A stretch of DNA of 60,392 nucleotides from Bacteroidales bacterium (GCA_016783865.1 JADHVS010000003.1:1-60392), one strand, 5' to 3'; positions 9,372-18,922 are shown, counted from the first letter of the stretch. Notes: generated from the letters alone by a model not told the origin. A program made the numbers and translations.

Positions 9372-10139
9372 CTATTTCCCGAAGGCTCTCAATTTGATAT
9401 TAGTAAGTACATTTTTAGTATACAGTGGAAAATCTCCATTCATCATCCAGCCAAAATACCCGGGATCCTTCGATAATACCTGCTCTACGGGCTGACCTTT
9501 GTATTTACCGAAATTAAAGACCTCCACTCCTTGTGCATTATAAATGATACGTCCTGCCAGATCAACATTTTTATGCTGGGAAGAAAACTTGGACAGGTAG
9601 TCTATATCATTCTGCAACTTTGGATATCTGTCAAGCTGGGCTTTTAATACTTCGTAGGTGGCTGTGGTATCCGATTCAGCCCGATGGGCATCGGAGAGCT
9701 TTTTGTTACAATAAAACTTGTAGGCTGCACCCAGGGTGCGCTGCTCCATTTTGTGAAATATCACCTGCACATCAATGAACTTACGCTTCATCAGGTCAAA
9801 ATCCACCCCGGCCCGAAGAAACTCCTCGGCCAGCAAGGGTAAATCAAACCTGTTGGAATTGTAGCCGGCAAAGTCACAACCTTCAAAATCATTGGCCAGT
9901 GACTGGGCAAGTTCATTAAATGTGGGAGCATCTTTCACATCTTTATCCGTGATGCCATGGATAGCCACAACTTCCTGTGGAATAGGGATGGTGGGATTTA
10001 CCAGTACTGTCTTGCTGGCCTCCTCACCATTCGGAAAGATTTTTAAATACGCTATCTCCACAATCCTGTCGGTAGCTATGTTGATGCCAGTAGTCTCCAG
10101 ATCAAAAAAAATCAGTGGATTTTTGAGTTGTAATTCCAT
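9372..10139 (-). CDS. DnaQ-like DEDDh 3'-5' exonuclease
   Basis: 255 residues. The exonuclease domain shows D13 and E15 in FFDLETTG, a middle GYNSNRFDLPLL motif and the H..D pair in AHRAESDTTAT, which together form the DEDDh active site. The C-terminal part (FNFGKYKGQPVEQVLSKDPGYF) is a small accessory domain of the DUF3820 kind. Being downstream of dnaN suggests a role in replication proofreading or repair, but it is not a full PolC or the standard epsilon subunit. Confidence 0.88.
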   Translation of the reverse strand: MELQLKNPLIFFDLETTGINIATDRIVEIAYLKIFPNGEEASKTVLVNPTIPIPQEVVAIHGITDKDVKDAPTFNELAQSLANDFEGCDFAGYNSNRFDLPLLAEEFLRAGVDFDLMKRKFIDVQVIFHKMEQRTLGAAYKFYCNKKLSDAHRAESDTTATYEVLKAQLDRYPKLQNDIDYLSKFSSQHKNVDLAGRIIYNAQGVEVFNFGKYKGQPVEQVLSKDPGYFGWMMNGDFPLYTKNVLTNIKLRAFGK

Positions 10140-10246
10140 GGTTAAGAAGTTACGAGGTTGTGTGAGCTATGGGATTTGGGTGTGTATGAATATTTTTAAT
10201 AGCAGACCACACTTACAACCCACACTCACCCCCACTTCCACACCCC

Positions 10247-10274
10247 CGATTCACGATTCACGACTCACGACTCA
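10247..10274. repeat. Heptad array CGATTCA x2, CGACTCA x2, containing the dnaN stop
   Basis: Four adjoining 7-bp units (two CGATTCA, two CGACTCA). On the minus strand the final TCA (10272-10274) is the TGA stop codon of dnaN. Related arrays occur at 33481-33508, 33616-33643 and 51765-51799. Confidence 0.9.
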
Positions 10275-11402
10275 CGCGTTGATCATCATAGGCATCAGCA
10301 GCATGAGTACATCCTCCGATTCATTATCCTGCTCCGCTGGAAGTAAAATTCCGGCCCGTGTGGGATCAGAAAGCTCAAGTACTATATCTGAGGAAGCAAG
10401 ATTGGCTAGTATCTCCAGTAAAAAGGTTGATTTAAATCCTATCTCCATATCATCGCCCTCATACTGGCATTTGATTCTCTCGTAAGCAGAAATTGAAAAA
10501 TCTATGTCCTGTGCCGAAACTGTGACCTGGTTTCCTGTAAGCTGAAGCTTGACCAAATTGCTGGCCTGATTTGAAAAAACAGAGACCCGCCGGAGTGTAT
10601 TCAGAAATTCATGTCTGTCAATCGTAAGTTTATTCGGATTTCCTGTAGGTATTACCGAATTGTAAGATGGATAATTACCTTCAACCAAACGACAAACCAA
10701 CCTGTATTCTGTCATCGAGAAAAATGCATTCTTGTCATCAAACTCGAGGGTCACTTTATTCTCTTCTTTAGGTAAAACATTCTTTAGTAAACTGGCCGGC
10801 TTTTTTGGAAGAATAAACGATGAATTCTCCGCTGCTTTGGCATCGGTCCTCTTATATCTTACCAGTTTGTGAGCATCTGAAGCTACGAACGTGATATCAT
10901 CCGTCGAAAGCTCAATAAAAACACCATTCATAACCGGACGAAGTTCATCATCTGCAGTAGCAAACAATGTACTGGAGATACCACTGAGAAGCAGATCCGG
11001 AGCCAGCTCAATACTCGCTTTCTTATCTGGCTTAATAGTCGGCATCTGCGGAAATTCACCTGCATTATATCCTACTATGGTAAACTTTCCATTCTCAGAA
11101 TTGATGATGACAGAAAGTTTATTCAGATCAATTTCGAATGTAAGCGGTTGTTCTGAAAACTCTTTTAAAGTATCTGTTATTAACCTGGCCGGGATGGCAA
11201 TACTTCCTTCATCTGTGGTATTTTCAATTCCCATGGTCGTCACCAGGGTTGATTCCAGATCGGATGCAGTGATCTCCAACTGATTAGATTCCAGCTTAAA
11301 TAAGAAATTATCAAGAATTGGTAAAGTATTTTTTGTACTGATCACTCTGCTGACAGCCTGCAGGTGACTTAGCAATTCAGTGCTTGATACGACAAACTTC
11401 AT
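10272..11402 (-). CDS. dnaN: DNA polymerase III beta subunit (sliding clamp)
   Basis: 376 residues, the usual length for DnaN, with three clamp domains. Typical segments are MKFVVSSTELLSHLQAVSRVIS at the start, PILDNFLF, the middle-domain ADDELRPVMNGVF and VASDAHKLVRY, and a C-terminus ending LLMPMMINA. It forms the dimeric ring that tethers DNA polymerase to DNA. The stop codon is provided by a heptad repeat. Lying next to gldFG is an arrangement known from other Bacteroidetes. Confidence 0.96.
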   Translation of the reverse strand: MKFVVSSTELLSHLQAVSRVISTKNTLPILDNFLFKLESNQLEITASDLESTLVTTMGIENTTDEGSIAIPARLITDTLKEFSEQPLTFEIDLNKLSVIINSENGKFTIVGYNAGEFPQMPTIKPDKKASIELAPDLLLSGISSTLFATADDELRPVMNGVFIELSTDDITFVASDAHKLVRYKRTDAKAAENSSFILPKKPASLLKNVLPKEENKVTLEFDDKNAFFSMTEYRLVCRLVEGNYPSYNSVIPTGNPNKLTIDRHEFLNTLRRVSVFSNQASNLVKLQLTGNQVTVSAQDIDFSISAYERIKCQYEGDDMEIGFKSTFLLEILANLASSDIVLELSDPTRAGILLPAEQDNESEDVLMLLMPMMINA

Positions 11403-11512
11403 CAGAATTTGTTTTAATTATTTGGCTTGGTAATTATTGATCCTGTTCAGAATAGGGTTATCAATTATACAAAAAAAAAGTCAGATGCTCTATGACCGTT
11501 CAGGCTTTTTTT

Positions 11513-12499
11513 TTAATCACTTATAAAATAGTCAATCTGCTTTACTATGGGATCAAGGTCAATATATTCGATTCTTGCCCATTCAGATTGATTAATCCAC
11601 AAAAACGCTTCATTCATATTGACTTGTACTCCACCCCTGTTGTCATAGTAATATGCTGTATATGAGTCTATTTCAATTATATTGTTGTTTGAGTCAGTCA
11701 GCCGGAATTGTACTTCGGGTTCATCATCGCGAAGCTCATCCAGAAAATTAACTTCAGAAACATTCAGGTATTCGGCCAGGGTTACCCTTGAATAATAGCT
11801 TAAATAACGTTGCACCAGATCCTGATTAATATTTCCTGTCTCGGTACCGTCAGTGTAAGATAAAATTTTCGGAAGGGTAATTCCATCATTTACCAGTTGA
11901 AAAGAATATTCGGGATGCTCAGGAAAAAAACATTGGATGTGCCTGATTTCTTCCGGCCTGTATTGAAAAAGAATGTTGCTTTTCCAAAAAGCAGTCTCCG
12001 TATTAAACAATACAGCCAGGTTCCTGTATTTAACTCCGGGGACCTCGACGCGATAAATTGCATTGCCATTTTCATGGATCATGTAGGTGTTGTCAGAATA
12101 CAATGTATCATGGTAAACAATAAATGACCTGATCACTTTTTTACTATCGGCAATAATAATTTTCTTTCCGGCCAGGTCCAGAGCATTACCGACCTCTTCA
12201 TATAGTTCCGCCTGAACAGTGCCGGCTATTTTTATTCGGGACAGCAATATCAATAATCCCCTGACTTTCTCACTGCCGGCCGAAAACTGGCCGTCCACTA
12301 TCCAGGTTTGCCCATCCCTGGTCAGCACTACATTCTGGCTAACTGATTCGATGGAGATAAATTCAATATCGGCTGTATCTTCAATATTAAAATCCTCTGA
12401 GGACCAGCCCGGGCCTCCCATCTGGTTCTGTATTACCAGGTATCCCGCTACAATAAGCAGCATGACCAAAACGATGTATATGTACCTGGATTTTTTCAC
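11513..12499 (-). CDS. DUF4340-domain membrane-anchored protein
   Basis: About 328 residues from GTG 12499, which gives the usual short lysine-rich start followed directly by a transmembrane helix (YIYIVLVMLLIVAGYLVI) and then an extracytoplasmic domain. A GTG at 12526 would add nine residues, but that stretch overlaps two ACTTCTG repeats, so the exact start is uncertain. DUF4340 proteins are commonly found next to GldG-type ABC transporter genes, as here, and are thought to be accessory to them. The molecular function is unknown. Confidence 0.78.
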   Translation of the reverse strand: MKKSRYIYIVLVMLLIVAGYLVIQNQMGGPGWSSEDFNIEDTADIEFISIESVSQNVVLTRDGQTWIVDGQFSAGSEKVRGLLILLSRIKIAGTVQAELYEEVGNALDLAGKKIIIADSKKVIRSFIVYHDTLYSDNTYMIHENGNAIYRVEVPGVKYRNLAVLFNTETAFWKSNILFQYRPEEIRHIQCFFPEHPEYSFQLVNDGITLPKILSYTDGTETGNINQDLVQRYLSYYSRVTLAEYLNVSEVNFLDELRDDEPEVQFRLTDSNNNIIEIDSYTAYYYDNRGGVQVNMNEAFLWINQSEWARIEYIDLDPIVKQIDYFISD

Positions 12500-12511
12500 T
12501 TCTGACTTCTG
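12498..12511. repeat. Two ACTTCTG heptads at the DUF4340 start
   Basis: Two exact ACTTCTG units overlap the possible start codons of the DUF4340 gene. A further isolated unit lies near 12590-12602, just after the stop of the gldFG gene. Confidence 0.6.
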
Positions 12512-12604
12512 GATTATTCGCTTCACACAGGCATCCGCACAGCCTGCTCATGAAAATTTCATACGCTCCGCTTCTGAAATTGTACTGGATTCTGACTTCT
12601 GCCT

Positions 12605-15025
12605 CTATCGTCCATATAATCTCTTTCGGTAGAGATTGATAAGCAACCCAAACAAAATAATAAGTGCCGATGGCAAAATCATATTTACCAACTTTATCTT
12701 TAAGGCTGCATCCACCGTTTTTTTGCCGTCGAGTAATCGCAACCTGAACTCCCTGCCCCGAAGCTGTATCAATCCCGACTGGTCGGTCAGGTAATTCACT
12801 GCATTCAGGATAAAATCCTTATTCCCGAAAATCTGGGAAGAATACCTGTCGAAACCAAGCGGAAGGATCTCAACTCCCGATGAGGTGTTTCTCAGGTCAT
12901 TCCGGATTATATCCCCGTCCGAAACCACCAGCATCCTGGCAAAACTGCTTTTTTGTATGGACTGCTGTGGTTTTTTCAAGACTCCGGCAGGTATCGGCCT
13001 GTTCCTGAAAACAGATTCAAATTTTCCTTCCAGCAAAACTGCCAGTGGAAGGAATGAACTGTTGAACTCCTGCTGAGCAGGACCCACATCAGTTATCCGC
13101 AGTGATACCTCAGCCGGGGCCTGTAAAGTTCCGGAATAAGGTGATGACGACAGAAGGATGGTCTTTTTGATGTCCGGATTTTCTCCAACTGTGTCAATCG
13201 TGCTGGCAAACTCCAGCTTTACCATATTGAGACTCTTGGTTACCGGATGCTGTTCGTCAGGGGCAACAATCGGGTAGTAGTACCAGGGACTTAACTGCCA
13301 GTTCGGTTGTCCTCCCACCAATCCCCTGTTCACAGGTATAACATGGCATTGCATGTCTTTAACCAGGTCCGGATTTATCCGAACCCCATACTTAAATAAC
13401 TGGTCTTCAAGATTAAGTGGCCTGTAAAATGCAAATGTTGATCCTCCAATCAGGCTGTCAAGCGAAACCTCAACCAGATCAAGAAACCACAAAACATTAC
13501 CACCATTCATAATATACTGATCGATCACATACTTATCTTCCTCACTGAAACGGGATATTGGTTTGGCAATAATGATTGCCTTATAATCATCCAGACTGCC
13601 ATATAAACCGCCGATCACCCCCTGGTCTACCTGGTAAAAATCAGACAGCTCTTTCATTATATCACCAATGCTGTAACTATCTAATTCTCCTTGACCCTCA
13701 ATAAAGGCGATCTTCTCAACCTCTTCGTTGCCCAGGTTCCTGATCATATTAATGAATTCATATTCAAGGGCCTGGATGGAGTTGTTCAGGTTAATTTCAT
13801 GGTTTAGCACGGGATTGTTCTTTAACAGGTTGATTCCCACATCTATTCCGGCATACGAAATAACAGCTCCCGGAAAAATGATTTTCTGAGTCGAACTTCC
13901 ATCCTTTTCTTTCACCTGTATATTGGTCGGTTGCAAGCCCAATTCATACAGTTCCATCATTATATTACGCCGGAATGCGGCATCGGTTTCTTCGGAGACA
14001 TCGAGGAACTCATATTGGATCTTCCGTGGTGTGTGCCACCTGAACTCTTCCAGCAGGTCCTCAATAGCCGATTTCATTCTGACGAATCCGGGGGGAAGCT
14101 CACCATCCAGGTATACCCGTATGAAAACAGTCTCGTTTAAGTCGCTCAGGGCCTGTTTGGTAACCGGCGATAAAGTGTATTTCTTTTCAGACGTAAGGTC
14201 AATCCGGTAATGAATAAAACTTCCTATTATATTGATAAGCAGTATAATAGAGAGCCCTGCCAGCAAACGGACCACATAATCCTTTTTAATTTTCTTACTG
14301 CTATCCAGTATTATTCTTGCCATGATTAAAAAGAATGCGATCATACTCAGGAAATACAAAATATCCCTTGTATCCAGCACACCCCGGCTCATCGACCTGT
14401 AATGTTCCAGAATTCCAACTTTATTAATTATGCCTTCAATCCCACTCACCATTCCAATGTCACCAATTTTATCAAATCCTATGAAAAGTATAATAATCAG
14501 TATCGATGATGCAATAAAAGATACGATCTGGTTTTCGGTGATAGTCGAAATAAAAATTCCGATCGAGGCATAAATACCAGCCAAAAAGATCAATCCAATA
14601 TACGATCCCCATGTACCGCCGGTGTCAATATTACCCTGGGGGCTGCCCAGTTTAATGACAGTGATATAAAATATGAGGGTTGGTATGACTGAAAGAAGAA
14701 CCAGTGCCATTGTAGCCAGCCACTTTGCAAATACTATTTGCATCTCGGTCAATGGCCTGGTAATTAATAAATCGAGTGTCCCGGCTTTTTTCTCCTCTGC
14801 AAACATCCGCATGGTAATAGCAGAAATAAGAAAGATAAATATCACGGGTGATATAATAAATAGCGGTTCCAGTGTGGCATAGCCATTTCCTAGAATTCCA
14901 TAATCATTTGGAAAGGGAAACTCCCATAGGATAACTCCATTCACAACCAGAAATACAGTCACTACAATATAACCTGTTAACGAACTGAAAAACGAGGTTA
15001 TTTCCTTATTCAAAAGTGTAAACAT
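12605..15025 (-). CDS. gldFG: GldF-GldG fusion, ABC transporter permease / substrate-binding-like protein
   Basis: 806 residues. Residues 1 to about 240 are a six-helix ABC-2 permease of GldF type (LLNKEITSFFSSLTGYIV, then EEKKAGTLDLLITRPLTE). From about 250 a new membrane helix starts a GldG-like extracytoplasmic domain (VRVYLDGELPPGF, FIEGQGELDSYSIGDI), which ends in a last helix near the C-terminus. In Flavobacterium, GldF and GldG are separate proteins whose lengths add up to about this size. The ATPase partner GldA is not in the window. The transporter is associated with gliding or secretion in some species, but fused forms occur in non-gliding ones, so motility cannot be inferred. Confidence 0.88.
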   Translation of the reverse strand: MFTLLNKEITSFFSSLTGYIVVTVFLVVNGVILWEFPFPNDYGILGNGYATLEPLFIISPVIFIFLISAITMRMFAEEKKAGTLDLLITRPLTEMQIVFAKWLATMALVLLSVIPTLIFYITVIKLGSPQGNIDTGGTWGSYIGLIFLAGIYASIGIFISTITENQIVSFIASSILIIILFIGFDKIGDIGMVSGIEGIINKVGILEHYRSMSRGVLDTRDILYFLSMIAFFLIMARIILDSSKKIKKDYVVRLLAGLSIILLINIIGSFIHYRIDLTSEKKYTLSPVTKQALSDLNETVFIRVYLDGELPPGFVRMKSAIEDLLEEFRWHTPRKIQYEFLDVSEETDAAFRRNIMMELYELGLQPTNIQVKEKDGSSTQKIIFPGAVISYAGIDVGINLLKNNPVLNHEINLNNSIQALEYEFINMIRNLGNEEVEKIAFIEGQGELDSYSIGDIMKELSDFYQVDQGVIGGLYGSLDDYKAIIIAKPISRFSEEDKYVIDQYIMNGGNVLWFLDLVEVSLDSLIGGSTFAFYRPLNLEDQLFKYGVRINPDLVKDMQCHVIPVNRGLVGGQPNWQLSPWYYYPIVAPDEQHPVTKSLNMVKLEFASTIDTVGENPDIKKTILLSSSPYSGTLQAPAEVSLRITDVGPAQQEFNSSFLPLAVLLEGKFESVFRNRPIPAGVLKKPQQSIQKSSFARMLVVSDGDIIRNDLRNTSSGVEILPLGFDRYSSQIFGNKDFILNAVNYLTDQSGLIQLRGREFRLRLLDGKKTVDAALKIKLVNMILPSALIILFGLLINLYRKRLYGR

Positions 15026-15084
15026 GCAGGATAAAATTTAAACGCATGAAAATAATGCTTTTTAGCTATCCTTCAAAAGAGGTC

Positions 15085-15194
15085 ATTGACTCTCCTCGCA
15101 GCAAGCTGCGAGGAATCATCGATCCTTTATATAAATTTTTAATTGCGCTCGCTAACCCCGCAGCAAGCTACGGGGAATGCGCTCGCAGGATTCA
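15085..15194 (-). repeat. 110-bp dispersed REP-like element, copy A
   Basis: Identical over 110 bases to the reverse complement of 55050-55159. It contains a perfect hairpin CCTCGCAG-CAAG-CTGCGAGG and a second near-perfect one, CCCCGCAGCAAGCTACGGGG, with GCGCTCGC on either side of the second. The element overlaps the 3' end of the SpoIID-like gene, whose last codons and stop lie inside it. No transposase is nearby. The structure resembles REP/BIME elements moved by RAYT-type enzymes, which is an inference. Confidence 0.9.
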
Positions 15195-16357
15195 GAATAT
15201 GAATCAACCAGACCAGGAATAAATAAATAATTAATAATCTGTATGTTATCAAAGTAGTACTGTAATATCTGGGTGTAATGATAACCTTTCCTTGCCATAT
15301 TTATTGCACCTTCCTGGCTTAAACCTACTCCATGACCATAACCTTTGCCATCCAGAATAAAATACCCATCCGAATATTGTATGGAGAAAAATCCAGAGTA
15401 TAAATCCCAATCTTCACGGATCTTCGAATACTGAATGGAGTCATTTTCAGCATAATAATATTTTTTTCGGTGGACCTGACTCGCGGTTAAAAGCTCAGGA
15501 TCCGTGTCATCCTCAATTTGAAAATCCTTTTCTTGAAGGTATTGAATCCATTCTGTTACCGGGATCTTTTTGGTCCATTTAGCATGAGGCATACCCATAC
15601 TGAATGGATCGAGGACAGGCTTCAGATAGGGTAGGTTAACCAGCCAGATCTTATCGGCTGCCTGTGTTTCACCACCACTATTGGAATGGAAAACAGCCAT
15701 TATAGGTATCGAATCCTTGTCTATCAGTATCATTCCATTTGATACTTCAACAGCTATTTCCAGGTCTTCACTCCACCTGTTCCTTCCCTTGTACGTCTGA
15801 CAATGCGTGTCATCGCAAAGGTGATATCCTTCGTACTTATGCTTTTCAATGTTCCTTATTGCATAGGTCCTGCCAATAATGGTTTGCACCTTGTAGAGCT
15901 CAAGCGGTGCTGCAGGCCCCACCTCTGTTTCCACAACCCCCATCAGGTATCTTTCCAGGTCAATGACATTGATCAGCTGGAGGCTGTTGAAAACCATATT
16001 GACCTCCAGGTGACCATAGTACTCCCTGCCTTCCATAACCGGCAAAACAGGCTTTATCCGGAGAATGGCATCGTCATTTGCAGCTTTGAAGGCCGCTGAG
16101 GAAAAACTGTACCAATCCCCATTTTCATCCCGGATCCAGAGGAAACCGTTTTCGGCTGTTAAAAAGAGTTCTTCCTGCTGTGACAGGGTGTAATCAATAT
16201 CCTGATCGTCAGTAAAGGAATAAGAACCTGAGGTACACGTTAACAGTACTGAATTCAGCACATGAGGATGAAATAAATTTATCCTGCAATCGATGGCCCG
16301 GCCTGATATTGAAATTAACAGGAGGCATGAAATGAAAATGAAAATATGGCACTTCAT
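15152..16357 (-). CDS. SpoIID/LytB-domain protein
   Basis: 401 residues with an N-terminal signal peptide (FISCLLLISISGRA). The SpoIID domain is shown by NVIDLERYLMGVVETEVGP, LYKVQTIIGRTYAIRN, the HLCDDTHCQTYKG stretch, HSNSGGETQAADKIW and the C-terminal GYGHGVGLSQEGAINMARKG. SpoIID is a lytic transglycosylase in spore formers; in Bacteroidetes the role is presumably cell-wall remodelling. The last 13 or so codons (ending IPRSLLRG) and the stop come from the 110-bp element, so the natural C-terminus seems replaced. Confidence 0.88.
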   Translation of the reverse strand: MKCHIFIFISCLLLISISGRAIDCRINLFHPHVLNSVLLTCTSGSYSFTDDQDIDYTLSQQEELFLTAENGFLWIRDENGDWYSFSSAAFKAANDDAILRIKPVLPVMEGREYYGHLEVNMVFNSLQLINVIDLERYLMGVVETEVGPAAPLELYKVQTIIGRTYAIRNIEKHKYEGYHLCDDTHCQTYKGRNRWSEDLEIAVEVSNGMILIDKDSIPIMAVFHSNSGGETQAADKIWLVNLPYLKPVLDPFSMGMPHAKWTKKIPVTEWIQYLQEKDFQIEDDTDPELLTASQVHRKKYYYAENDSIQYSKIREDWDLYSGFFSIQYSDGYFILDGKGYGHGVGLSQEGAINMARKGYHYTQILQYYFDNIQIINYLFIPGLVDSYSESCERIPRSLLRG

Positions 16358-16376
16358 ACCACGAAATTAATAAAAA

Positions 16377-16397
16377 TCGGTGATCAGTGATCGGCGA
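16377..16397. repeat. Degenerate heptad array (TCGGTGA TCAGTGA TCGGCGA)
   Basis: Three related 7-bp units just upstream of the SpoIID-like gene. A second degenerate array of ACTCG-containing units lies at about 16453-16486, between here and the lpxB stop. Confidence 0.6.
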
Positions 16398-16518
16398 ACC
16401 GGGAGTTTGGGAAACAGGAATTGGATGTGAGCATTAATCGCAGTCTTCATGTCACTCGCAGACTCGCGACTAGAAGACTCGAGGACTGCTACCGGATTCC
16501 AGTTGCCAGGTGGTTATG

Positions 16519-17640
16519 TCAGGATTCACAAATCAAATCAAATATTCTTTGTCCAAGCCGATAGGAGGCGCCCGGAGCACCCAGTGTTTCCCTCAACCCG
16601 GCAAAATGTTCCAACATGGAATCACGGTAGGAAGAATCGTTCAGGATCCTGTTCAATTCACCCGATATATCCCTTGCAAGATTGAATTGCAATAATTCCT
16701 TTACAATTTCCTTATCCATAATGATATTTACCAGGGAAAAGAATTTGGGCTTTACGAAATGTTTGCCCACATGATAGGTAAATTTTCCCGCCTTGTAACA
16801 AACCACTTCCGGGACATCCATCAGCGCTGTTTCCAGAGTGGCCGTTCCGGATGTAACTATTGCGGCTTCAGCATACTTTAACAGGTCGTAGGTCTGCTCG
16901 TAAAGGATGGGCACATCCCGGGAAGAAATAAATTTATTGTAGTAATCCGGATCAATACCCGGGGCTCCGGCAATAACAAACTGGTATCCGGTAAAATCAG
17001 GAATAACAGCCATCATTTCAGGCAGGCAAAGATCAATCTCCTGCTTTCTGCTACCCGGGAGAACAGCTATAACCGGCTTGTTTGACAGGTTGTTTCGTTC
17101 AGCAAATGCCGGCCTGGCATCCGGTTCGTTTTTTTTATCAGTTATTGCATCCAGCAAAGGATTACCGTAATACTCTACTTCATAATCATGTTCTTTGTAA
17201 AAACCAACTTCGAAAGGGAAAATGACAAACATCTTATCGACCACTTCCTTTATGGTCTTAACCCTTGAACTGTTCCAGGCCCAGACTTTCGGTGAAATAT
17301 AATAGAACACCCTGATTCCCAGCTTCTTTACATACCTGCCAACTTTAAGGTTAAAGCCTGCCAAATCGATCAGTATGACCACATCCGGCTGAAATTCCTT
17401 AATATCCCGCTTACAAAAAGAAATGTTCCTGGTTATGGTACGAAATTTTAGTATTACCATGCCTATGCCCATTAAGGCCATTTCCCGATAATGCTTTACC
17501 AGTTTCCCTCCCTGAGATTGCATTTTATCACCACCTAAATAACGGAAATTGGCATCCGGATCAGCCTGTAATATACCTTTCATCAGGTTTGATCCGTGCA
17601 GGTCACCGGAAGCTTCACCTGCAATGATATAATACTTCAT
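16519..17640 (-). CDS. lpxB: Lipid-A-disaccharide synthase
   Basis: 373 residues. LpxB joins UDP-2,3-diacylglucosamine and lipid X to form the lipid A disaccharide. Motifs seen: GEASGDLHGSNLM at the N-terminus, VVILIDLAGFNLKVG, YYISPKVWAWNSSRV, VLPGSRKQEIDLCLPEM and TSGTATLETALMDVPEVVCYK. It overlaps the upstream small membrane-protein gene by four bases and so belongs to a surE / membrane protein / lpxB operon. It supports a Gram-negative envelope. Confidence 0.96.
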   Translation of the reverse strand: MKYYIIAGEASGDLHGSNLMKGILQADPDANFRYLGGDKMQSQGGKLVKHYREMALMGIGMVILKFRTITRNISFCKRDIKEFQPDVVILIDLAGFNLKVGRYVKKLGIRVFYYISPKVWAWNSSRVKTIKEVVDKMFVIFPFEVGFYKEHDYEVEYYGNPLLDAITDKKNEPDARPAFAERNNLSNKPVIAVLPGSRKQEIDLCLPEMMAVIPDFTGYQFVIAGAPGIDPDYYNKFISSRDVPILYEQTYDLLKYAEAAIVTSGTATLETALMDVPEVVCYKAGKFTYHVGKHFVKPKFFSLVNIIMDKEIVKELLQFNLARDISGELNRILNDSSYRDSMLEHFAGLRETLGAPGASYRLGQRIFDLICES

Positions 17641-17930
17641 AGAAGGAATTTAATGATAATCATAATAAAGCCTGCAATGAAGGTGCTAAGCAGAACGCCC
17701 CGGGCAGATAATAAATTGTTCAGCCAGATAAAGATCAAAAATACCAGAAGATTGGGGATCGCACACAGGCTGATTATAGCACTCATCATTTTCCTGGCCA
17801 TCATAGTACTGAAGAATTCGCTCACATCCAAATGATCAAACCGGATCTTCCAGGCGACGAAAATGGTAATAACAGGTACAACAAGACCCAGGATTACACC
17901 CAGCCAGGTATTATTAAATCTTCCTTTCAT
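17637..17930 (-). CDS. Small three-helix membrane protein
   Basis: 97 residues with three hydrophobic helices (about 8-28, 48-68, 74-96) and no recognised domain. It lies between surE and lpxB on the same strand, 18 bases after surE and overlapping lpxB by four bases. The operon position suggests a role connected with the envelope, but no function can be assigned. Confidence 0.75.
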   Translation of the reverse strand: MKGRFNNTWLGVILGLVVPVITIFVAWKIRFDHLDVSEFFSTMMARKMMSAIISLCAIPNLLVFLIFIWLNNLLSARGVLLSTFIAGFIMIIIKFLL

Positions 17931-17948
17931 AGCGGTTTTAAGATAATC

Positions 17949-18737
17949 TTAACTCAGGTTCCATTGCTTGAAATGATCTATTGCCTGGTACGAGGTAAAG
18001 TCAGTCTGAACAGGGACAATTGAAACATAATTATTCTTTAGTGCCCATTCATCAGTGTCTACAGCACTGGGTTCCAGGTTTTTAAACTCACCCGTCAACC
18101 AGTAGTAGGTTTTCTCCTGAGGATCAGTTCGCTTATCAAACTCTTCAATCCATACACCCCTGGTCTGACGGCAAATCATTACACCTTTGATATCTTGTGA
18201 ATTTTCTTTCGGGAAGTTGACATTTAAACAAGTCCCTGAGGGCATGCCAGAGTTCAGGGCTTTATCGATGATTTCACTGATATATTTAGCAGTACCTTTA
18301 AACTCGGCATCCGGGGAATAATCAAGCAGTGAAAAACCGATCGAGGGAATTCCATTCAAACAACCCTCCAGTGCTGCGGCCATAGTACCGGAATAAAGGA
18401 TACTTGCAGAAGAATTTGATCCATGATTAATCCCCGATAATATCAAATCAGGTTTCCTGTCGAGCAAAGTATTGATGGCCAGCTTTACACAATCCACAGG
18501 TGTGCCGCTACAACACTGCATTGTATAGTTAGGTTCTTCAATTATCTTTTTTACCCTGATTGGATCTTTTACTGTTATCGCATGTGACATTCCCGAACGG
18601 CTCTCTGTCGGGGCAATGACCACGACCTCTCCCAGTGGTTTCACAAGCTCGATCAGTGCTTTTAATCCTTTGGCCTGAAAACCATCATCATTCGTTATCA
18701 GGATCAACCGTTCTTTTTTCTCTTCCACAGGTTTCAT
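17949..18737 (-). CDS. surE: 5'/3'-nucleotidase SurE
   Basis: 262 residues. SurE removes phosphate from nucleoside monophosphates. The acidic metal site is in LITNDDGFQAKGL (D15, D16), with the serine in SRSGMSHAIT and the SGINHGSNSSASILYSGTMAAALEG segment that completes the site. Length is normal. It is the first gene of the surE / membrane protein / lpxB operon and is divergent from pheT. Confidence 0.95.
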   Translation of the reverse strand: MKPVEEKKERLILITNDDGFQAKGLKALIELVKPLGEVVVIAPTESRSGMSHAITVKDPIRVKKIIEEPNYTMQCCSGTPVDCVKLAINTLLDRKPDLILSGINHGSNSSASILYSGTMAAALEGCLNGIPSIGFSLLDYSPDAEFKGTAKYISEIIDKALNSGMPSGTCLNVNFPKENSQDIKGVMICRQTRGVWIEEFDKRTDPQEKTYYWLTGEFKNLEPSAVDTDEWALKNNYVSIVPVQTDFTSYQAIDHFKQWNLS

Positions 18738-18886
18738 TTAAATTAAAGTACAAAAATATCATTTTATCCCGAGTGTTTTTAGTCATTTGATTAATCATTT
18801 CTCCAAATAAGGTTTATAAAAAAAGTTGGTATTTCGGTAATCCGATGTAACTTCGTTATCCGGCAAAGGTTTTCTACTTTTTTACC

Positions 18887-18894
18887 TACTTTTG
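18887..18894 (+). promoter_or_regulatory. Possible pheT promoter, -7 element TACTTTTG
   Basis: Exact match to the Bacteroidetes -7 consensus TAnnTTTG, 28 bases before the pheT ATG. No good TTTG -33 element is seen at the usual distance, so this is only a candidate. Confidence 0.4.
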
Positions 18895-18922
18895 CTTTTT
18901 GACCATTTGTTGATTATTTCAT

